The notes under the pieces were generated by a model. The model was not told the DNA's origin. It searched no databases and worked only from the letters and a program-made list of their open reading frames with translations. A stretch of 64,000 nucleotides of DNA from Pseudomonas arsenicoxydans (GTDB taxonomy: Bacteria > Pseudomonadota > Gammaproteobacteria > Pseudomonadales > Pseudomonadaceae). The DNA is taken from NCBI RefSeq assembly GCF_900103875.1, contig NZ_LT629705.1, positions 3,977,001 through 4,041,000 on the forward strand, in the 5' to 3' direction. Positions 45,061-54,382 of this stretch are shown here, piece after piece (within the stretch, counting starts at the first letter, position 1; every line of letters starts with the position of its first letter). Position numbers and translations under genes: made by a program.

Positions 45061-45276
45061 ATGAACCGACCATCAAGAAGCCTGCGCAAACTGCTCGACT
45101 CCGTCGCCACTAACAATGAGGCAGCGGCGCTCGATATGATGCGCGCAGCAGAGCAACTCCAAGACGAAGTGCTGCGCCAACGGTTGCTCAACATGATTCA
45201 CCGACTTAACCAGGACGCTATTGACTTACGAATGGCGCGTGACGATATCCAGGGCGGAGCCATAAAGCTCGCGTGA
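45061..45276 (+). CDS. Small helical hypothetical protein
   Basis: The 71-residue product is predicted to be mostly helical and charged (LRKLLDSVATNNEAAALDMM, QDEVLRQRLLNMIHRLNQDA in pieces) with no signal or membrane segment. AGGAGG lies 6 nt before the ATG, one of the best ribosome sites in the window, so translation is likely. I recognise no family. It stands alone between the FadL gene and the convergent NRAMP gene. The 216 nt before it show no clear gene; a 36-codon open stretch directly after the FadL stop lacks a start. Confidence 0.6.
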   Translation: MNRPSRSLRKLLDSVATNNEAAALDMMRAAEQLQDEVLRQRLLNMIHRLNQDAIDLRMARDDIQGGAIKLA

Positions 45277-45400
45277 CCGGTCTCGGTGACGTTTCTTGGT
45301 CCTTATGCATACAGTCGATTTCACGGAAGCTGATAGTGATCTGGTGTGCTTCTTCGACTGGCTCCTGAATCGGCGAATGGGGTATCGCCAGAAAGATGCT

Positions 45401-46696
45401 CTACACCGCCATGAAGCCCCAGAACATCGCGATCACCACAAGCGCCATTGCGATCGAACAGCACCAGCCCAATGTTCGCAGCCCAGGGTGAATGACGAAC
45501 GTGCCCATGATGTCCTTGCGCGACGCCATCAACATCATGATGAACATGATAGGTACCGCGATCACACAATTGATTACGGCGCTCCATAACAGCGCTTTAA
45601 TGGGGTCAATCGGCGCAAAGCAGATCACCACGCCCACCAAGGTTGCCGCGCTGATAATGCCGTAAAACGCCTTGTCCGCTTTTGGCTTGGCTGCCAGGCT
45701 ATTGTCCCATTTGAATGCGCCGGACACTGCATAAGCGGCCGAGCCGGCCAGCACAGGGACCGCTAACATGCCGGTGCCAATGATGCCCCCACTGAACAAC
45801 CAAAAAGCGAACTCCCCTGCAATCGGCCGCAAGGCACTGGCCGCCTGGGAGGATGTTTGAATGTCTGTGACACCATGCATATTGAGTGTGACGGCCGTGG
45901 TCAACATGATGAAAAAAGCGATGATGTTAGAAAAGCCCATACCCACGATCGTGTCTACTTGAATGCGACTAAAGCTGCTTCGTGCCTGGACGGGCGCATC
46001 AATCAGTGGCCGGGCGCTGGGGGAGGCAGCCATGTCTTCAACTTCCTGCGATGCCTGCCAGAAAAAAAGGTAGGGGCTGATGGTGGTGCCAAAAATGGCC
46101 ACCACCATGGTTATGTATTCCGGCTTCCAGGACAGCTGCGGCCATACGGTCTGGCGAGCGACCTGGCCCCAGGGGATATGCACCGCGAACACAGTGCCCA
46201 CATACGCCAGCAACACGAGTGTCAGCCATTTAAGTACCCGCACATAGCGTTTGTATGGAATGAACACTTGCAGCAGCAGTGAAATCGCACCAAAGCCGAC
46301 CGCGTAGAGATGTGCGGAGCCACCGATCAGCAGTTTCAATGCACTGCCCATCGCGGCGATGTCCGCGGCAATATTGATGGTGTTGGCAAGCATCAACAGC
46401 GCGACTATGACGAACAAAAAAGGCTTGGGGTAATGATGGCGGATATTGGTCGCGAGCCCGTGCCCGCTGACGCGGCCTATTTTGGCACTGATGATCTGAA
46501 TGCCGACCATCAGGGGGAAGGTGAAAAACAAGGTCCAGAGTGTATTCAAGCCAAACTGCGCGCCAGCTTGCGAATAGGTCGCTATACCGCTTGGATCATC
46601 ATCTGCCGCGCCCGTGATAAGGCCAGGCCCCAGTTTCCTTATCCACGAGCGATGGGCAACAACCGAAGGCGTGCCTGCGAGTTCTTTCTTGTTCAT
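45401..46696 (-). CDS. Atypical NRAMP-related divalent metal transporter
   Basis: The 431-residue protein has eleven hydrophobic spans and overall NRAMP layout (GPGLITGAADDDPSGIATYS at the start; KPFLFVIVALLMLANTINIA). Both metal-site motifs deviate. The TM1 DPGN motif reads DPSG (34-37), losing Asn, and the TM6 motif usually read as MPHN is SPYL (207-210), losing the metal-selecting Met. It therefore probably does not transport Mn(II)/Fe(II) like MntH; Mg(II)- or Al-related clades are known to vary at these positions. It is convergent with the small gene at 45061. The 375-nt upstream gap has an unusual double dyad. Confidence 0.85.
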   Translation of the reverse strand: MNKKELAGTPSVVAHRSWIRKLGPGLITGAADDDPSGIATYSQAGAQFGLNTLWTLFFTFPLMVGIQIISAKIGRVSGHGLATNIRHHYPKPFLFVIVALLMLANTINIAADIAAMGSALKLLIGGSAHLYAVGFGAISLLLQVFIPYKRYVRVLKWLTLVLLAYVGTVFAVHIPWGQVARQTVWPQLSWKPEYITMVVAIFGTTISPYLFFWQASQEVEDMAASPSARPLIDAPVQARSSFSRIQVDTIVGMGFSNIIAFFIMLTTAVTLNMHGVTDIQTSSQAASALRPIAGEFAFWLFSGGIIGTGMLAVPVLAGSAAYAVSGAFKWDNSLAAKPKADKAFYGIISAATLVGVVICFAPIDPIKALLWSAVINCVIAVPIMFIMMLMASRKDIMGTFVIHPGLRTLGWCCSIAMALVVIAMFWGFMAV

Positions 46697-46776
46697 TTTT
46701 GATTTCTCAGGGGCACTGGGTGCCGCACCTAAGTTTTGACTTAGGGCCTTTAACGGGACTTCCGGACTGTTTTGTT

Positions 46777-46797
46777 ACCTATGTAGGTTAGTCCTAC
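46777..46797. promoter_or_regulatory. Overlapping dyads upstream of the NRAMP gene
   Basis: ACCTA-TG-TAGGT (46777-46788) shares its right half with GTAGG-TTAGT-CCTAC (46783-46797). Three TAGG/CCTA half-sites are thus spaced about ten bases apart, about 80-100 bp before the NRAMP start. This looks like a protein-binding site, perhaps for a metal or LuxR-type regulator; the family is not identified. Confidence 0.35.
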
Positions 46798-47030
46798 CGC
46801 TGCCTTGAGGGGAGTTGGTTTTTGTTGATTTTGAAAAGCAGGGAAGGGAGCAGGTCTGGATTGGGCATCGCAAATCCTCTGTTGGAGGACAGCGTAGGAT
46901 CGCGTTACATGAAGGATGTTTAACGATCGGCAGGACGCCGCGGGATGGGGAAAACCGGAAGTTTTTGTGACGGTAACCTAATGATTTTGTAACGCCTCCA
47001 AAAAGAAGCGTTGCCAGCCAAACCCCAGAA

Positions 47031-47064
47031 ACGACAAAGCCCTGAATAATCAGGGCTTTGTCGT
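47031..47064 (-). terminator. Terminator hairpin downstream of tRNA-Ser
   Basis: Perfect 15-nt arms (ACGACAAAGCCCTGA at 47031-47045, complement at 47050-47064) enclose ATAA, 7 nt beyond the tRNA 3' end. On the minus strand it is followed by TTTC only, a short T-run, but the very stable stem in this position supports termination. Confidence 0.7.
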
Positions 47065-47071
47065 ATAAAGA

Positions 47072-47159
47072 TGGCGGAGGCGATGGGATTCGAACTCATG
47101 GACCTGTTACAGTCGACGGTTTTCAAGACCGTTGCCTTAAACCACTCGGCCACACCTCC
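47072..47159 (-). tRNA. tRNA-Ser (anticodon UGA)
   Basis: Read on the minus strand, GGAGGTG at the 5' end pairs with CGCCTCC at the 3' end, followed by discriminator G and an encoded CCA. The D-arm region GGCCGAGTGG, anticodon stem-loop GGTCTTGAAAACC with anticodon TGA, a long variable arm typical of serine tRNAs, and GTTCGAATCCC of the T-arm are all present. The total is 88 nt including CCA. Serine tRNA genes are frequent integration sites, but no integrase lies nearby. Confidence 0.97.
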
Positions 47160-47282
47160 GTTTGCGTTGCGGGCGCCATAATACCTGAATGAAACACACT
47201 GTCAAACTCTCTGCATGGCTTGTTACAGAGCGTCTGTTATGATCTTTGCGACTGAACGTTTCAAACCAACAGGAGTGTCGCC

Positions 47283-47954
47283 ATGCGCGAACAGGATTAC
47301 GCAGTTAATAACAGCGTGCAGGCTGAGCAGCTAGAGGTTAGCCGCGTCCTGCGCAACACATACGGCTTGCTTGCTCTCACCCTCGCATTCAGCGGCGTGA
47401 TGGCGTTCGTCGCTCAGCAGATGCATGTCGGTTACCCGAACGTTTTCGTGGTGCTGATCGGCTTCTACGGCCTTTTCTTCCTCACCAACAAACTCCGTGA
47501 TTCGGCCTGGGGCCTGGTGTCGGCATTTGCCTTGACCGGTTTCATGGGTTTCCTGCTTGGCCCGATCCTCAACCGCTACCTGGGCATGCAGGGCGGCGCT
47601 GAAGTGGTCAGTTCGGCCTTCGCGATGACCGCGCTGGTGTTTGGCGGCCTGTCGGCTTACGTGCTGATTACCCGCAAGGACATGAGCTTCCTCGGTGGTT
47701 TCATCACGGCTGGCTTCTTCGTGTTGCTGGGTGCGACGCTGGCAAGCTTCTTCTTCAAGATCAGCGGCCTGCAACTGGCGATCAGCGCAGGTTTTGTGCT
47801 GTTCTCCTCGGTCTGCATTCTGTTCCAGACCAGTGCCATCATTCAGGGCGGCGAGCGCAACTACATCATGGCGACCATCAGCCTGTATGTATCGATCTAC
47901 AACCTGTTCATCAGCTTGTTGCAGCTGTTCGGCATCATGAGCCGCGATGATTAA
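47283..47954 (+). CDS. Bax inhibitor-1/YccA-family membrane protein
   Basis: The 223-residue inner-membrane protein has seven hydrophobic spans and the family pattern LRNTYGLLALTLAFSGVMAF near the start and ISLYVSIYNLFISLLQLFG at the C-terminus. E. coli YccA modulates FtsH proteolysis of membrane proteins; related bacterial homologues conduct Ca2+. AGGAG precedes the ATG, and a TATGAT hexamer sits about 40 nt upstream. It is divergent from tRNA-Ser and convergent with fabI across a strong bidirectional terminator. Confidence 0.94.
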   Translation: MREQDYAVNNSVQAEQLEVSRVLRNTYGLLALTLAFSGVMAFVAQQMHVGYPNVFVVLIGFYGLFFLTNKLRDSAWGLVSAFALTGFMGFLLGPILNRYLGMQGGAEVVSSAFAMTALVFGGLSAYVLITRKDMSFLGGFITAGFFVLLGATLASFFFKISGLQLAISAGFVLFSSVCILFQTSAIIQGGERNYIMATISLYVSIYNLFISLLQLFGIMSRDD

Positions 47955-47973
47955 TCGCCAGCTTTGAGTAATA

Positions 47974-48000
47974 AAAAAACCCGCCTAGGCGGGTTTTTTT
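47974..48000. terminator. Bidirectional terminator between yccA-type gene and fabI
   Basis: AAAAAACCCGCC-TA-GGCGGGTTTTTT is a perfect hairpin with A-run and T-run on opposite sides, so it can end transcription from both convergent genes. It begins 19 nt after the YccA-type stop and ends 14 nt before the fabI stop. Confidence 0.93.
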
Positions 48001-48014
48001 TGGCTAGCGAAAGA

Positions 48015-48809
48015 TCACTCTTCCAGGCTACCCATCGCAGTGGTGTTGAAGCCACCGTCTACGTACATGATTTCGCCGCTGATGCCGGACGCCAGGTCCG
48101 AGCACAGGAAGGCGCCGGCGTTGCCGACTTCGTCGATGGTGACGTTACGACGCAGCGGGGTTTGCGCTTCGTTGGCCGCCAGCATTTTGCGGAAGTTCTT
48201 GATGCCGGAAGCCGCGAGGGTGCGGATCGGGCCAGCCGATACACAGTTGACGCGGGTGCCGTCCGGGCCCAGGGAGCCGGCCAGGTAACGGACGCCAGCT
48301 TCCAGCGAAGCCTTGGCCATGCCCATCACGTTGTAGTTCGGCATGGTGCGCTCTGCACCCAGGTACGACAGGGTCAGCAGGCTGCCGTTGCGGCCTTTCA
48401 TCATTTCGCGACCAGCTTTGGCCAGGGCCACGAAGCTGTAGGCGCTGATGTCGTGAGCGATGCGGAAACCTTCACGGGTGGTGGCTTCGGTGAAGTCGCC
48501 GTCCAGTTGGTCGCCCGGGGCGAAGCCGACGGAGTGCACGATGCAGTCCAAGCCGTCCCACTTCTTGCCCAGTTCAACGAAAACCTTGGCGATTTCTTCA
48601 TCGCTGGCCACGTCGCACGGGAAGCACAGGTCAGGGTTGGAACCCCAGCTTTGTGCGAACTCTTCGACACGACCCTTGAGTTTGTCGTTCTGATAAGTGA
48701 AGGCAAGCTCAGCGCCCTCGCGATGCATGGCGGCAGCGATGCCGGATGCGATGGACAGCTTGCTGGCGACACCGACGATCAGTACGCGCTTACCGGCGAG
48801 AAAACCCAT
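48015..48809 (-). CDS. fabI: Enoyl-[acyl-carrier-protein] reductase (NADH), FabI
   Basis: The 264-residue enzyme is a divergent SDR. It has the FabI nucleotide loop [17 protein letters not shown] (about 10-26), [11 protein letters not shown] (about 88), and the FabI-type active site with Tyr and Lys six residues apart ([15 protein letters not shown], about 155-169). It reduces trans-2-enoyl-ACP in the last step of each fatty-acid elongation cycle and is the target of triclosan-type inhibitors. The length matches the usual 260-265. The nppD stop lies 21 nt upstream, so it may be partly co-transcribed with the importer operon. Confidence 0.96.
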   Translation of the reverse strand: MGFLAGKRVLIVGVASKLSIASGIAAAMHREGAELAFTYQNDKLKGRVEEFAQSWGSNPDLCFPCDVASDEEIAKVFVELGKKWDGLDCIVHSVGFAPGDQLDGDFTEATTREGFRIAHDISAYSFVALAKAGREMMKGRNGSLLTLSYLGAERTMPNYNVMGMAKASLEAGVRYLAGSLGPDGTRVNCVSAGPIRTLAASGIKNFRKMLAANEAQTPLRRNVTIDEVGNAGAFLCSDLASGISGEIMYVDGGFNTTAMGSLEE

Positions 48810-48830
48810 GTGTTGCTCCTCTCTTTCAGG

Positions 48831-50441
48831 TTATTGCGCAGTGGCTGGTGCCAGGAAAGCGGCTTCCAGCAACTGCTGTGTATACGGATGTTGGGGGGCG
48901 GCAAAGATACTTTGCGCGTCTCCCTGTTCGACCACTTGGCCATGCTTGACCACCATCAGCTGGTGGCTCAGCGCCTTGACGACAGCCAGGTCATGGCTGA
49001 TAAACAGATACGTCAGGTTGTACTTGGTTTGCAGTGAACGTAGCAGCTCCACCACTTGGCGTTGCACGGTGCGGTCGAGGGCCGAAGTCGGCTCGTCCAG
49101 CAGAATCAACGCCGGTTTTAGCACTAATGCCCGGGCAATGGCGATTCTCTGCCGTTGCCCTCCGGAAAATTCGTGGGGGTAGCGGTTCCGGGTTTCCGGG
49201 TCCAGGCCTACCTCCTTCAATGCCGCAATAATCGCTTGTTCCTGTTCCGCCTCGGTGCCCATCTTGTGGATCCGCAGGCCTTCGCCGACGATCTGGCTCA
49301 CGCACATCCGCGGGCTCAGGCTTCCGAACGGGTCCTGGAACACCACCTGCATCTCCCGACGCAATGGCCGAACCTGTTGCTGCGTCAGGCAGTCTAGCTG
49401 CTTGCCTTCAAAACGGATCGCGCCTTTGCTGGCAATCAGTCGCAAAATCGCCAAACCCAGCGTCGACTTGCCTGAACCGCTTTCTCCCACAATCCCCAGG
49501 GTCTGACCCTGGGGCAGGCTGAAATTGACGCCGTCCACCGCCTTGATGTGGTCGACGGTCTTTTTCAGCAAGCCTTTCTTGATCGGAAACCAGACTTTCA
49601 GGTCCTCGACCTGCAGCAGCGGCGGGCCAATGACATTGGTTGCCGGCTTGCCGCTGGGCTCCGCTGCCAGCAGTTCCCGAGTGTACGGATGCTGCGGCGC
49701 GCGGAACAGCTCTTCGCACGATGCCTGTTCGACGATGCAACCGCGCTGCATGACACATACGCGATGCGCAATTCTTCGCACAAGGTTCAAATCGTGACTG
49801 ATCAGTAACAGCGCCATGCCCAGACGGGCCTGCAATTCCTTGAGCAATTCGAGGATTTTAAGCTGAACGGTCACGTCCAGTGCAGTGGTCGGCTCATCGG
49901 CGATCAGTAGTTCCGGCTCGTTGGCCAGGGCCATGGCGATCATCACCCGCTGGCGCTGCCCGCCGGACAATTCGTGGGGCAGGGCCTTGAGACGTTTGTG
50001 CGGCTCGGGAATGCCGACCATTTCCAGCAACTCCAGCGTGCGCTTGGTCGCCACTTTGCCGATCAGGCCCTTGTGAATGCCCAACACCTCGTTGATCTGT
50101 TTCTCGATCGAGTGCAGCGGATTGAGCGAGGTCATCGGCTCCTGGAAGATCATCGCGATCCGGTTGCCACGGATATGGCGGATGGTTTTCTCTTTCAGAC
50201 TCAGCAAATTCTGCCCGGAATACTCAATGGTCCCGGACGGATGACGGGCGAGCGGGTAGGGCAGCAGCCGCAGGATCGAGTGCGCGGTGACCGATTTGCC
50301 GGACCCGCTTTCGCCTACCAGCGCCAGGGTTTCCCCGCGCTTGATGTCGAAGCTCACGCCTTCGACGACGCGCTGAATGCGATCACCAACGACGAATTCG
50401 ACGGCCAGGTCGCGCACTTCGATCAGATTGTCCTGATTCAT
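48831..50441 (-). CDS. nppD: Peptide/peptidyl-nucleoside ABC importer, double ATPase (NppD/YejF type)
   Basis: The 536-residue protein carries two oligopeptide-type ATPase cassettes: [16 protein letters not shown] (about 38), [15 protein letters not shown] and ADEPTTALD in the first, [16 protein letters not shown] (about 315), [15 protein letters not shown] and LDEPTSALD in the second. This is the YejF layout. In P. aeruginosa the syntenic gene is part of nppA1A2BCD, described for uptake of peptidyl-nucleoside antibiotics. The ATG at 50441 lies 1 nt after the nppC stop; an upstream extension was rejected because it overlaps nppC. Confidence 0.93.
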   Translation of the reverse strand: MNQDNLIEVRDLAVEFVVGDRIQRVVEGVSFDIKRGETLALVGESGSGKSVTAHSILRLLPYPLARHPSGTIEYSGQNLLSLKEKTIRHIRGNRIAMIFQEPMTSLNPLHSIEKQINEVLGIHKGLIGKVATKRTLELLEMVGIPEPHKRLKALPHELSGGQRQRVMIAMALANEPELLIADEPTTALDVTVQLKILELLKELQARLGMALLLISHDLNLVRRIAHRVCVMQRGCIVEQASCEELFRAPQHPYTRELLAAEPSGKPATNVIGPPLLQVEDLKVWFPIKKGLLKKTVDHIKAVDGVNFSLPQGQTLGIVGESGSGKSTLGLAILRLIASKGAIRFEGKQLDCLTQQQVRPLRREMQVVFQDPFGSLSPRMCVSQIVGEGLRIHKMGTEAEQEQAIIAALKEVGLDPETRNRYPHEFSGGQRQRIAIARALVLKPALILLDEPTSALDRTVQRQVVELLRSLQTKYNLTYLFISHDLAVVKALSHQLMVVKHGQVVEQGDAQSIFAAPQHPYTQQLLEAAFLAPATAQ

Positions 50442-50442
50442 T

Positions 50443-51462
50443 TCACTTCCTCGGGTCGAAGGCATCGCGAGCGGACTCGCCGATGAACACCAGCAGACTC
50501 AACATCAACGCCAGTACCGCAAACGCGCTCATGCCCAGCCACGGCGCTTGCAGGTTGGATTTGCCCTGGGCCACCAGCTCACCCAGCGACGGTGCGCCCG
50601 GTGGCAGGCCGAAGCCCAGGAAGTCGAGCGCGGTCAGGGTGCCGATGGCGCCGGTGAGGATGAACGGCATGAACGTCATCGTCGAAACCATGGCGTTGGG
50701 CAGAATGTGACGGAACATGATCGCACCGTTTTGCATCCCCAGTGCCCGTGCCGCTCGCACGTATTCGAGGTTACGCCCACGCAGGAACTCCGCGCGCACG
50801 ACGTCCACCAGGCTCATCCACGAAAACAGCAGCATGATCCCCAGCAGCCACCAGAAGTTGGGCTGGACGAAGCTGGCGAGGATGATCAGCAGGTACAGCA
50901 CCGGCAACCCGGACCAGATTTCCAGGAAACGCTGTCCGGCCAGATCCACCCAGCCGCCATAGAAGCCCTGCAAGGCCCCGGCGATAACGCCGATGATCGA
51001 GCTGAGAATCGTCAGTGTCAGGGCAAACAGCACCGAAATGCGGAAACCGTAGATCACCCGTGCCAATACATCACGGCCCTGATCGTCAGTGCCCAGAAGA
51101 TTGTCGGCGGATGGCGGCGCTGGTGCCGGGACTTTCAGGTCGTAGTTGATGCTCTGGTAGCTGTAGGGAATCGGCGCCCACAGGACAAAGGCGTCCTTGG
51201 CCTTGAGCAGTTCGCGGATGTAAGGGCTCTTGTAGTTCGCTTCCAGCGGGAATTCGCCGCCGAACGCGGTTTCCGGGTAGCGCTTGAGCGCCGGGAAGTA
51301 CCAGCCATTGTCGTAATGAACCACCAGCGGCTTGTCGTTGGCGATCAGCTCGGCGCCGAGGCTCAGGCCGAACAGCACCAAAAACAGCCACAGCGACCAC
51401 CAGCCGCGCTTGTTGGCCTTGAACAGTTCGAAACGCCGGCGATTGAGCGGGGACAGATTCAT
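50443..51462 (-). CDS. nppC: Peptide ABC importer, permease (NppC/YejE type)
   Basis: The 339-residue permease has about six membrane spans, a large periplasmic loop after the first span (about 40-130) and the DppC-like EAA region VRAARALGMQNGAIMFRHIL (about 225-244). It begins MNLSPLNRRRFELFKANKRG, the YejE-type amphipathic start. It forms the channel with the NppB permease. The ATG at 51462 is 1 nt after the nppB stop; the longer open frame overlaps nppB and was not used. Confidence 0.93.
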   Translation of the reverse strand: MNLSPLNRRRFELFKANKRGWWSLWLFLVLFGLSLGAELIANDKPLVVHYDNGWYFPALKRYPETAFGGEFPLEANYKSPYIRELLKAKDAFVLWAPIPYSYQSINYDLKVPAPAPPSADNLLGTDDQGRDVLARVIYGFRISVLFALTLTILSSIIGVIAGALQGFYGGWVDLAGQRFLEIWSGLPVLYLLIILASFVQPNFWWLLGIMLLFSWMSLVDVVRAEFLRGRNLEYVRAARALGMQNGAIMFRHILPNAMVSTMTFMPFILTGAIGTLTALDFLGFGLPPGAPSLGELVAQGKSNLQAPWLGMSAFAVLALMLSLLVFIGESARDAFDPRK

Positions 51463-51463
51463 C

Positions 51464-52537
51464 TCAATGCTCCCGGCTTTCGAAGTCGATGCGTGGATCG
51501 ACAAAGGTGTAGGTGAGGTCGCCGATCAATTTCACCACCAGCCCCAGCAAGGTAAAGATAAACAGCGTGCCGAACACCACCGGGTAATCGCGGTTGATCG
51601 CCGCTTCAAAACTCATCAAGCCGAGGCCATCAAGCGAGAAGATCACCTCGACCAGCAACGAACCGGTGAAGAAAATCCCGATAAACGCCGAGGGGAAGCC
51701 CGCGATCACCAGCAGCATGGCATTGCGGAACACATGGCCGTACAGCACGCGGTGATTGGTCAGGCCCTTGGCCTTGGCCGTGACGACGTATTGCTTGTTG
51801 ATTTCGTCGAGGAAGCTGTTCTTGGTCAACAGCGTCATGGTCGCGAAGTTGCCGATGACCAGCGCCGTCACCGGCAGCGCCAGGTGCCAAAAGTAATCGA
51901 GGATCTTGCCGCCAGTACTCAGGTCAGCAAAGTTGTTCGAGGTCAGGCCCCGTAGCGGGAACCAGTCCAGATAGCTGCCGCCGGCGAACACCACGATCAG
52001 CAGGATGGCGAACAGGAACGCCGGGATCGCGTAGCCGACGATGATTGCCGAACTGGTCCAGACGTCGAAGTGGCTGCCGTGCCGCGTAGCCTTGGCGATC
52101 CCCAGCGGGATCGACACCAGGTACATGATCAGGGTGCTCCACAGCCCGAGCGAGATCGACACCGGCATCTTTTCCTTGATCAGGTCGATGACCTTGGCGT
52201 CGCGGAAGAAGCTGTCGCCGAAATCCAGGGTGGCGTAGTTCTTGATCATGATCCACAAGCGTTCCGGCGCCGATTTGTCGAAGCCGTACATGTGCTCGAT
52301 TTCCTTGACCAGCGCCGGGTCCAGGCCTTGCGCACCGCGGTACGCCGATCCGGCCACCGACACTTCGGCACCGCCGCCGGCAATGCGGCTGGTGGCGCCC
52401 TCGAAGCCTTCGAGCTTGGCGATCATCTGTTCTACGGGGCCGCCCGGGGCGGCCTGGATGATCACGAAGTTGATCAGCAAAATGCCGAGCAAGGTCGGGA
52501 TGATCAGCAGCAGTCGCCGAAAAATATACGCCAGCAT
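51464..52537 (-). CDS. nppB: Peptide ABC importer, permease (NppB/YejB type)
   Basis: The 357-residue permease starts with a DppB-like first span ([20 protein letters not shown]), a long periplasmic loop containing [18 protein letters not shown] and EHMYGFD (the YejB-type insertion), then six spans with the EAA region [20 protein letters not shown] (about 265-284). It pairs with NppC. It starts 3 nt after the nppA2 stop, so the five genes form one tightly packed operon transcribed leftward. Confidence 0.94.
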   Translation of the reverse strand: MLAYIFRRLLLIIPTLLGILLINFVIIQAAPGGPVEQMIAKLEGFEGATSRIAGGGAEVSVAGSAYRGAQGLDPALVKEIEHMYGFDKSAPERLWIMIKNYATLDFGDSFFRDAKVIDLIKEKMPVSISLGLWSTLIMYLVSIPLGIAKATRHGSHFDVWTSSAIIVGYAIPAFLFAILLIVVFAGGSYLDWFPLRGLTSNNFADLSTGGKILDYFWHLALPVTALVIGNFATMTLLTKNSFLDEINKQYVVTAKAKGLTNHRVLYGHVFRNAMLLVIAGFPSAFIGIFFTGSLLVEVIFSLDGLGLMSFEAAINRDYPVVFGTLFIFTLLGLVVKLIGDLTYTFVDPRIDFESREH

Positions 52538-52540
52538 CTA

Positions 52541-54382
52541 TTACTCCGTGCCCGCAGGGTCGGCTTGCAGTTTGGTTTCGACTTCTACCGCCGGTTTAGC
52601 GTCGGGCTTGACCCACCAGGTGTTGATGCCAATGTCGTACTTGGGTGAGATTTTTGGATGACCGATGTGGTTCCAGTAAGCCACGCGCCAGGTCTTGATG
52701 TGCCAGTTGGGGATCACGTAATAACCCCATTGCAACACGCGGTCCAGCGCCCGGGCGTGAGCCACCAGGCTTTTACGCGAATCAGCGTTGATCAGCTGCT
52801 CGACCAGTTGGTCCACGACCGGATCTTTCAAACCCATGGAATTGCGGCTACCGGGTTTGTCGGCGGCGGCGGACATCCAGAATTCACGCTGTTCGTTACC
52901 CGGCGAGTTGGACTGCGGGAAGCTGCCGACGATCATGTCGAAGTCCCGTGAACGCACGCGGTTGATGTATTGCGACACATCGACCCGGCGGATCACCAGG
53001 TCGATCCCGAGGTCGCTGAGGTTGCGCTTGAACGGCAGCAGCACGCGTTCGAATTCGGTCTGGGCTAGCAGGAACTCGATGGTCACCGGTTTGCCGTTGG
53101 TATCGACCATCTTGTCGTCGACGATCCGCCAGCCAGCCTCCTGCAACAGCTGATAGGCCTTACGCTGCTGCGTGCGGATCATGCCGCTGGCGTCGGTCAC
53201 CGGGTTCTGGAACGCCTCGCTGAACACCTGCTCGGGAATCTTGCCGCGAAACGGGTCGAGGATCGCCAACTGATCGGCGTCGGGCAGGCCAGTGGCGGCC
53301 ATTTCCGAGTTTTCGAAGAAGCTGCGGGTGCGCACATAGGCGCCATTGAACAGCTGCTTGTTGGTCCATTCAAAATCCAGCAACAGCGTCAGCGCCTGAC
53401 GCACGCGCACGTCCTGGAACACCGGGCGACGCAGGTTGAACACAAACCCCTGCATGCCGGTAGGGTTGCCGTTGGGGATCTGTTCCTTGATCAACCGACC
53501 CTCGGTAACGGCCGGGATATTGTAGGCATTGGCCCAGTTCTTGGCGGTCATTTCCAGCCAGTAATCGAACTGCCCGGCCTTGAGCGCTTCCAGGGCCACG
53601 GTGTTGTCGCGGTAGTAGTCGGTGGTCATCACGTCGAAGTTGTAGAACCCACGGTTGACCGGCAGGTCCTTGCCCCAATAATCCTTGACCCGTTCATAGC
53701 GCACCGAGCGCCCGGCTTTCACTTCGCTGACTTTGTACGGGCCGCTGCCCAACGGCATTTCAAGGTTGCCCTTGTTGAAATCGCGGTTCGCCCACCAGTG
53801 TTTCGGCAAGACGGGCAACTGACCGAGAATCAGCGGCAGTTCGCGGTTGTTGCTGTGCTTGAACTTGAACAGCACGGTGAGCGGGTCTTCGGCGACCGCT
53901 TCGTCGACGTCGTTGTAGTAACCGCGATAGAGCGGGGCGCCGTCCTTGGTCAGCGTCTGGAAGCTGAACACCACGTCTTCGGCGCGGATCGGATGACCGT
54001 CGTGGAAACGTGCTTCGGGTCGCAGGTAAAAACGCACCCAGCTGTTGTCTGGGGCTTTCTCGATCTTGGCGGCGACCAGCCCGTATTCAGTGAAAGGCTC
54101 GTCCAGGCCCTGTTTGGCCAAGGTGTCGTAGATCATGCCGATGTCGTCGGCCGGCACGCCTTTACTGATGAACGGGTTGAGGCTGTCGAAGCCGCCGAAT
54201 CCGGCCTGGCGAAAGATCCCGCCCTTGGGCGCGTCCGGGTTCACGTAATCGAAATGCTTGAAGTCGGCCGGGTATTTCGGCGGCTCGTTGTACAGGGTCA
54301 CGGCATGTTGCGGGGCGGCGCAGGCCAGCCCGGCAAACAGCAGACCGCTGGCCTGCAAGAGCAGGGCGCTGACGGGTTTCAT
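52541..54382 (-). CDS. nppA2: Peptide-binding periplasmic protein 2 (NppA2/YejA type)
   Basis: The 613-residue family 5 solute-binding protein has a signal peptide (LLLQASGLLFAGLACAA, cleavage near 22) followed by NPDAPKGGIFRQAGFGGFDSLNP split over about 45-70 and YDTLAKQGLDEPFTEYGLVA in short pieces, typical of YejA-like oligopeptide-binding proteins. It is the second of two tandem paralogues; its ATG overlaps the stop of the first (ATGA at 54379-54382). The second protein may widen ligand range. Starts further upstream would lie inside the first paralogue. Confidence 0.93.
   Translation of the reverse strand: MKPVSALLLQASGLLFAGLACAAPQHAVTLYNEPPKYPADFKHFDYVNPDAPKGGIFRQAGFGGFDSLNPFISKGVPADDIGMIYDTLAKQGLDEPFTEYGLVAAKIEKAPDNSWVRFYLRPEARFHDGHPIRAEDVVFSFQTLTKDGAPLYRGYYNDVDEAVAEDPLTVLFKFKHSNNRELPLILGQLPVLPKHWWANRDFNKGNLEMPLGSGPYKVSEVKAGRSVRYERVKDYWGKDLPVNRGFYNFDVMTTDYYRDNTVALEALKAGQFDYWLEMTAKNWANAYNIPAVTEGRLIKEQIPNGNPTGMQGFVFNLRRPVFQDVRVRQALTLLLDFEWTNKQLFNGAYVRTRSFFENSEMAATGLPDADQLAILDPFRGKIPEQVFSEAFQNPVTDASGMIRTQQRKAYQLLQEAGWRIVDDKMVDTNGKPVTIEFLLAQTEFERVLLPFKRNLSDLGIDLVIRRVDVSQYINRVRSRDFDMIVGSFPQSNSPGNEQREFWMSAAADKPGSRNSMGLKDPVVDQLVEQLINADSRKSLVAHARALDRVLQWGYYVIPNWHIKTWRVAYWNHIGHPKISPKYDIGINTWWVKPDAKPAVEVETKLQADPAGTE

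Larger units (their letters stand above)
46697..47071. other. Intergenic gap between NRAMP gene and tRNA-Ser
   Basis: These 375 nt hold the overlapping dyads at 46777-46797 and the tRNA terminator hairpin (47031-47064). No gene was recognised in the rest. Confidence 0.45.

Noticed and set aside
47072..47159. tRNA-Ser as attachment site of an integrated element
   Set aside because: No integrase gene and no second copy of the tRNA 3' end were noticed in the window.
50548..51516. A 322-codon plus-strand frame opposite the NppC permease
   Set aside because: Composition dominated by Gln/His/Arg, typical of antisense frames in this genome; no start signal.
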